Assembly (NCBI GenBank): GCA_973895155.1
Contig: OZ316892.1
Location: 3,100,001 to 3,164,000, forward strand
Origin: Marsupella aquatica
Taxonomy: Eukaryota; Marchantiophyta
DNA: 64,000 nt
Direction: 5' to 3'
Shown here: in pieces, positions 58,702 through 64,000 of the stretch
Layout of the letters: every line of letters begins with the position of its first letter
Position numbering within the stretch: position 1 is the stretch's first letter
Program-made: the position numbers and the translations under genes
Notes under the pieces: model-generated
What the model was told of the DNA's origin: nothing
The model's input: only the letters and a program-made list of their open reading frames with translations
The model's database searches: none

Positions 58702-59444
58702 ATATATAGATGAGCCACACCCATCCCTATTAACTATTATTGACTAAGAGACAACATAGATCAGTTCCCTTCCCCTTCAGAAGATCATGTTAAAATTAGT
58801 CCACGTCCAAATTAGTAAGCTTGAGACCATATAAGTTGCATCCCATTCACACAGCACCCTACACCCTTTATTTCCCTCGAGTACGCAACTCTTGTATAAT
58901 AGGCATGGGTCTATATTTTTACATGGACTAAAAAGCTGGCAATACAAAATAATTAAAATTTGAAAAAACCTCGGTTTTCCACTTTTAAAAATTTTCAAGT
59001 CATAGAAAAGGTTTGGTTTTCTTCTTTTTCCATATGAAATTAAAAAATATTCCTATACATGTTGTAATTTTTATTAAAAGATTTTTAAATACTTAATTAA
59101 AATCCTAAAAAGCTGTCTAATTTGGCTGCAGACCCCTGTATTTAAAAAAAACCCATATAATTTGGTTTTGATCAAGATTTTGTATATCAAAACATGTTTG
59201 ATTTTTTTTCTAATTTACATTTTTGGATTCTTTTGAGTTGAGAGGTACAAGACTTTAGTAAACTAAAATAAAATCTAAGATTGTCAATTGGATATAAGAT
59301 CATTATAAGGAATTAAAAACTTGCCTTATAAAAAGCAGAGTTGTATACCCGGGTTATTTCCACACTTTTCATTCCTCTTATCAATCTCATTCACCATTCC
59401 CTGTTCTTCATCCCCCACTCTTGGAATCCTGTAAATCTTGAAAT

Positions 59445-59770
59445 GGATTGGGAATTGCTATTAATATCAGCTCACTGTGGTGACAGTTTGTGGTCAAATG
59501 GTTGCTTGGTCCCCTTCAATACGTTTTGTATCACAAGTGTCACAATGGGAGGCAATAAAAAATACATCTCTTGGCATCACAATTATGCTGCTTGTAGTCT
59601 ACGTTACATGTGACGTTCAGATAAGTGCGCTCTTTGCAAAGACGCACATAATAGTCGAACGCATGGTTTGACAACATATGCACAGCTCCTTGAGACGGGA
59701 TATTGACCCCGATGGCGGCCGACGAGAAGACTGAGCCAAGGTCTGAGCTATCCTTTTTGTTGCACAGTGC
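59445..59770 (+). pseudogene. Orphan reading frame, copy 2
   Basis: Counterpart of 51250-51560. It keeps SNGCLVPFNTFCITSV, GGNKKYISWHHNYAACSL and CALCKDAH but has stop codons after RYM and later, and lacks the 3-prime part of copy 1. An unrecognised family; more decayed than copy 1. Confidence 0.35.
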
Positions 59771-62117
59771 ATGACGGTATGCCGGCCAGATGCTTACCCC
59801 TTGAAAGAAAGAACATGACGGGGAACATGGTAATCAAGGCAAAAGCAAAAGTGAGCTGCCCATAACCATTATGTCCATGCAACCCTAAATGCATTTTTCA
59901 CCCGTTTAATATTGAAGTATATTAATTCATTCAAAAGTGTATGTAAACAGATTGATTTGTATTCTAATTATTATTTCATGTTAATTTGCAGTTTCAACGA
60001 TTGAAGTATCAATTTTCCTTCACTCTATCTATTTTTTGCATTTTATGTACTATGCAATACTGTATACTGTTTATAGTAAATATAATATGTATAAAGGCAT
60101 TGTCTAAAAAGAAGTTAAAAAGAGTTGAAGAAATAGAGTATACTATATGTTTGTGGAGACATATATGCACATAATTGTACGCGAAGAATCATGCGGAGAA
60201 TAACATGCGCAAGAAAAAATTGGAATCATTTTCGGGCCCCCACCACAAAGCTAAAATTAACTAAGGCAAAGAATTAAATTTTTTAACAATTAAAAAAACA
60301 ATCCACTTACTTTTTATTATCCCTTCCCTCTTAAGGTAACCTTAATGCTCCATCCCATCCCAAAGAATCAAAATGTTTTTTTATTCCTCCTTTCCTTAAA
60401 GATATCGTTAACTATCTATCCCTGCCCCACACCAAAGACAGAAAATAATCTAAAAGTAATCATATATGTTTCTTATGCCCACCTTTATCCTAAATAGAAA
60501 GGAAGAAAAATGAATAGAAACACAAAAAGGTTCCTTAAAAGATGCTCTTATTTAGCCTCTTCAAAAGAGTAGTCTCTCTTCCTGGTGAAGAGTGCTTCTT
60601 AGTTTATTAACAATTGCTCCTCCCTTCCGTTTTTATTCCTCCCCTCTTATTTAGCCCCTTCAAAAGAGTCATCTCTCTTCCAGGTGACACATTTCACCCA
60701 AAGAAAAAATAAATTAAAAATTAAAATAAGGATGAAACAAAGACATGGAATGCTCCACACAAAACAAGTTTGCTCCTCTTATTCAGCCTCTTGGAAAGGG
60801 TGTCACATGTGACCCATTTCATCCAAAGAAAAAAAATTGAAAAATAATGAAGAAAAAATAAAGACATTGAAAGTTGGAGAGAATAAAGTACAAGAGAGCC
60901 ATTGATGAAAGTACACACTAAGAGGGACATTGATGATAGTATACTGTATATTTCTAGACCTTTTAACAAGAACTTAACTAGTGTTGGAGAGGGTATATTG
61001 TATTTTGCAGAATAGTATGCGCACAATCAAGAGCCCAGATAGACATGACTTTGTGGTAGCTCACTTGAATAGAGACCGATACATTTTGGGTTTAATTATT
61101 GTGGCTGATTCTTCTCTTTTTGTGGGGTTTAACAAATTTCTCTTAATGTTTTTTAAATAAAATTCCACGACAATCGTATGCAAAGATTTGTATGCGTAGA
61201 AAAAAAAATTAGTCAAAGTCATTTTGGGCCCTCATCACAAAATTGAACTTAAAGTTCAGCCAATAACAGATGAGTTTTTCCCTCATGCACTCATTATTTG
61301 TTTGTCCGTACTAATTTTGGGTTGATAATAGCTTAGTCTTTCCCTTACGAATCCAATCGGTATTGAAAACGAAAAGAGGAAAATACACCTTTGTTGTCCA
61401 TTTTTTTCTCTCCAGGTAAATCATACCTATTGGTGATTGAATGTAGGTTGTATATATACTAGCCCCAACTACCAGTTCTTTGAACGTGAATAGAAGTGTC
61501 ACCAAATATATTTCCTATTCACATTCTTTGAATGTAAATAAAATAATAATAAAAAATTATCATGCATGTCATCATTTTAATAATCATAGTTACATACTTC
61601 CTCTCTATAGATACACATTCATCTTTCTATGCATATATGTTGTGGTGGGGCCATAGAGTACATTTTTTGAATGTAAACAGAAATCATAACAAAAAACATG
61701 CATGATAATTATCATTTGACATATATCATAGTCATAAATTTTAATTTCCATTCACATAGTGAGGTGGCCATGGAATTATGGTCTAGAGTCTCCCAACTCT
61801 AAATCTAAGTTGGCTCTTTATAAGTAAAATGATTGAGTGTACACTATACTAACATAACTTCCACTTCCTGTACCACCTGTTAGTGATTGAATGTAGGCTG
61901 TATCTATATGATTGAGTGTACACTACATATACATAGCTTGTGCTTGTGTACCACTCTTATTAGACATATGCATATGATTGTACTCACTAATATGAATTGT
62001 ACTGCCCACCATTTAGACATTTACTATAATACATGTTCTTTAGTTGATAGTTTGCCCCAATTTTAAGATAATCCCAGCCCCAAGAAAGTCACAAAATAAA
62101 TCTGAAATCTCTCATAG
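59771..62117. other. A/T-rich intergenic with loose repeats
   Basis: No gene was recognised. A TTTAGCC(T/C)CTTCAAAAGAGT(A/C)(G/A)TCTCTCTTCC phrase occurs at about 60553 and 60652, and a weaker third near 60782. GTGATTGAATGTAGG(T/C)TGTAT occurs at 61433 and 61884. CTAGCCCCAACTACCAGTTC at 61459 resembles motifs at 533 and 35943. Confidence 0.45.
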
Positions 62118-62695
62118 ATATTGCAAGTGACAATGTAGCTGAGGGAGGCGGATGGACAAAGAATCATGAGAACACGTATCCTGACCAGGGCAGATGCTTT
62201 CGGATTTCATCGCCTAGTGTTATGTATGCAAAGTTGGAATGGTTGATGCGTCGGGACGAGGGTTTCGACAGCTTGCTATACTACTTACGCCTAGGATTTG
62301 TCCACAGGGTCGTAGTCCATTTGTGTCATGAGTGGATTTGGCTTCCAACGGAATGGGTTGAGATGACATGCCCCCCTCACCAGGTCACGAGGAGCGAGCA
62401 AGAGGTGCTGGATGTCTTGAGCCTAGCATGTACACAAGGCAGAGTTTTTTGCGTACTGGAAATTGAGAATTGCTGTCCACAAATAGATCGTCTGCCAAGA
62501 GATCACTTGGGTGCCATCTGTGACCGTGGCATCCTAACTGATAAGAGGTTATGTCCATGTCACTCAGGAGAATGTAAGTATATGAATGGTGATAGGGGTT
62601 ATGTGGAGGATTGGGATGTGGGGGTTGAGATTGAGGATGGTTGCATAGGATTGAGTGTATTGTTTAGTAAGAATGTCAGTGGACTTTCTGAGTGA
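62118..62695 (+). pseudogene. Unknown Cys-containing protein, 5-prime truncated inverted copy
   Basis: From GATATTGCAAGTGAC to about 62645 the sequence is nearly identical to the complement of 54418-54965. The frame is open from DIASDNVAEGGGW through VVVHLCHEWIWLP to CPCHSGECKYMNGD, with few substitutions (I/N, T/K, S/T, LP/VF). At the right border the proteins diverge (EEGRM against EDGCIGLSV...), and at the left border the upstream exon and LPDD part are missing. It is probably a recent non-functional copy, though expression from a new promoter is possible. Confidence 0.6.
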
Positions 62696-64000
62696 GGGAA
62701 ATGAGAGATGTAGACAATCTGTATCTCATAACACTAATGAGATACCTTAATCCTATACTTTATTCCTCACACAATGTCTAAGGGATCAGTTCTTGAAGAG
62801 ATGAACTTGCTGACAAGAAAGAGGAGACTACAGCATGAAGCAATGAGGGGTAGGAGATCCATATTCAGGCGGGCAGAGGTTGGGAGCCTTCATCAAGACC
62901 GGAGATCCAATTTTTATTCCGATAAACAAGGTGGATGTGCTTTTCTGAGTCTCCTATCATCAAGAAGGCAGATGCAAATTTTCATTCTATAAACTAGTAT
63001 GTGGATCCAGCTCAACTTTTTTTACACACTTGTAATATTGTATTTGTTTATTTTACTAGCTCTCTTTCCTGGTCATTAAGTATGCCAAAATTCTATGATG
63101 TGCCCAAATACAGTGCCAAGAATTTGGAAGGAGGATTTAGCGTGATATATAATATTGCCATCCTTTGTTTGTCTCCACCTCTCTCATGTTCTTTTCACCT
63201 CTTTGTGTAATTCACATTGCAACTCCTCATTGTAGTTATCACCTCGCTTATTCCAGTGACAAATTATTCATCACAAAGGTGAGCAACGAACTATCTTGGA
63301 GGCAAGGAGCTAGGCAATCACCTGCACTTCATTGTCTTACAACATTTTTGTGCAATGGATAATTATGCATTGGACTTGTCTATAAATTTATGAGATGTGT
63401 TTAAAGTATTTGAAGTTTGCATAATAAAAGTTGACATCACTAGCAAACAAATTCATAAACTTAAAAACTATTTACAGCATTGGTTTTTTAATTGTTTTGT
63501 GGGGAGACAAGCCTACTTTTTATTTGGAAAGTGTGCTTTATTCATCATGATTTATCTAGTAATGACAAAAACAAAATTCTCATCAATTTTAATGACAAAT
63601 GGAAACAAAGAAAATACCCATAAGTGTTAAATCATAATGATCATGTTAGGAAGAGAGTAACTTTATATATAGAGCCACCTTCATGAGAAGAGAAACATAC
63701 TTATTTCATTTGTGTTTTTTAAATGTATGTTTTACTAATCAATAGAAAATCATAACCTTACTTTTGTAGAGATTTTATAATAATAGAATAATTTAATGTT
63801 TTGAGAATAGTTGGTTATTCTTGAATGTGTAAATGAATTTTGAGATTGTGCTTATGACTTTTTTGGTGTGTATTCAAGGAATATGTTTGAATAAGGCATA
63901 GGAGGAGCTACACTCAAATGGCATACAAGATCTTTTTTTAAGATTTCTCATGGTGACTACCATCAAGGTAAATGTTTATATCAGTGAATTTTTTTATGAC
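62696..64000. other. No gene recognised
   Basis: A/T-rich DNA with several short open frames (60-77 codons) that have no recognisable domain. No transposon ends were seen. Confidence 0.4.

Noticed and set aside
1-64000. CRISPR arrays, bacterial operons, rRNA genes or intact tRNA genes
   Set aside because: None seen; the gene structures are eukaryotic and no sequence folds into a full tRNA.

Overview
The window is nuclear DNA of a plant. It has spliced genes with GT-AG introns, a plastid-type S1-domain RNA-binding protein, a DRMY1-like single-Myb protein, GDSL esterases/lipases, a CACTA (En/Spm) DNA transposon, copia-type solo LTRs and a tRNA-derived SINE-like copy. Introns run from about 60 nt to 1.1 kb and repeats separate the genes. 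A land plant is very likely; a non-seed plant such as a bryophyte is my guess only.

Layout. 1-2827: repeat-rich DNA without a recognisable gene. 2828-13682: one CACTA element of 10,855 bp, bounded by CACTAC termini and a perfect 3-bp target duplication (TGA). It carries a minus-strand accessory gene (3599-5689), a plus-strand tnp2 transposase in four exons (7540-12336), and a SET-domain ORF (about 7913-8732) lying inside the first tnp2 intron. Both ends and two internal sites hold clusters of TTTGCGAAG-like motifs. The coding parts carry nonsense and frameshift mutations, so this copy looks dead. 13781-14772: two related solo LTRs in opposite orientation. 14773-21778: no gene seen apart from a SINE-like copy. 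21779-26202: intact DRMY1-like gene, six exons. 28290-31842: intact RLSB/PDE338-like gene, eight exons, convergent with the former. 32230-36560: satellite-like arrays, a third LTR and dispersed repeats. 38048-41203 and 43504-46600: two intact five-exon GDSL genes in tandem. 46601-64000: a mosaic of segmental duplications, including a broken third GDSL copy, an inverted duplicate of an unknown cysteine-containing protein, and a duplicated orphan reading frame.

How parts relate. In the CACTA element, tnp2 would cut and join DNA and the accessory protein probably plays the TnpA-like role. The GCGA-rich clusters would be its binding sites, and one cluster sits in the shared promoter region between the divergent genes. 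The SET ORF is the most unusual passenger: a histone-methyltransferase-like domain inside a transposon could influence how the element is silenced. This is inference. The GDSL array grew by tandem duplication, and its 3-prime part was later copied about 19 kb downstream as part of a larger segment.

Limits: exon borders come from splice motifs, phase and family similarity recalled from knowledge; no alignment or transcript data were available.
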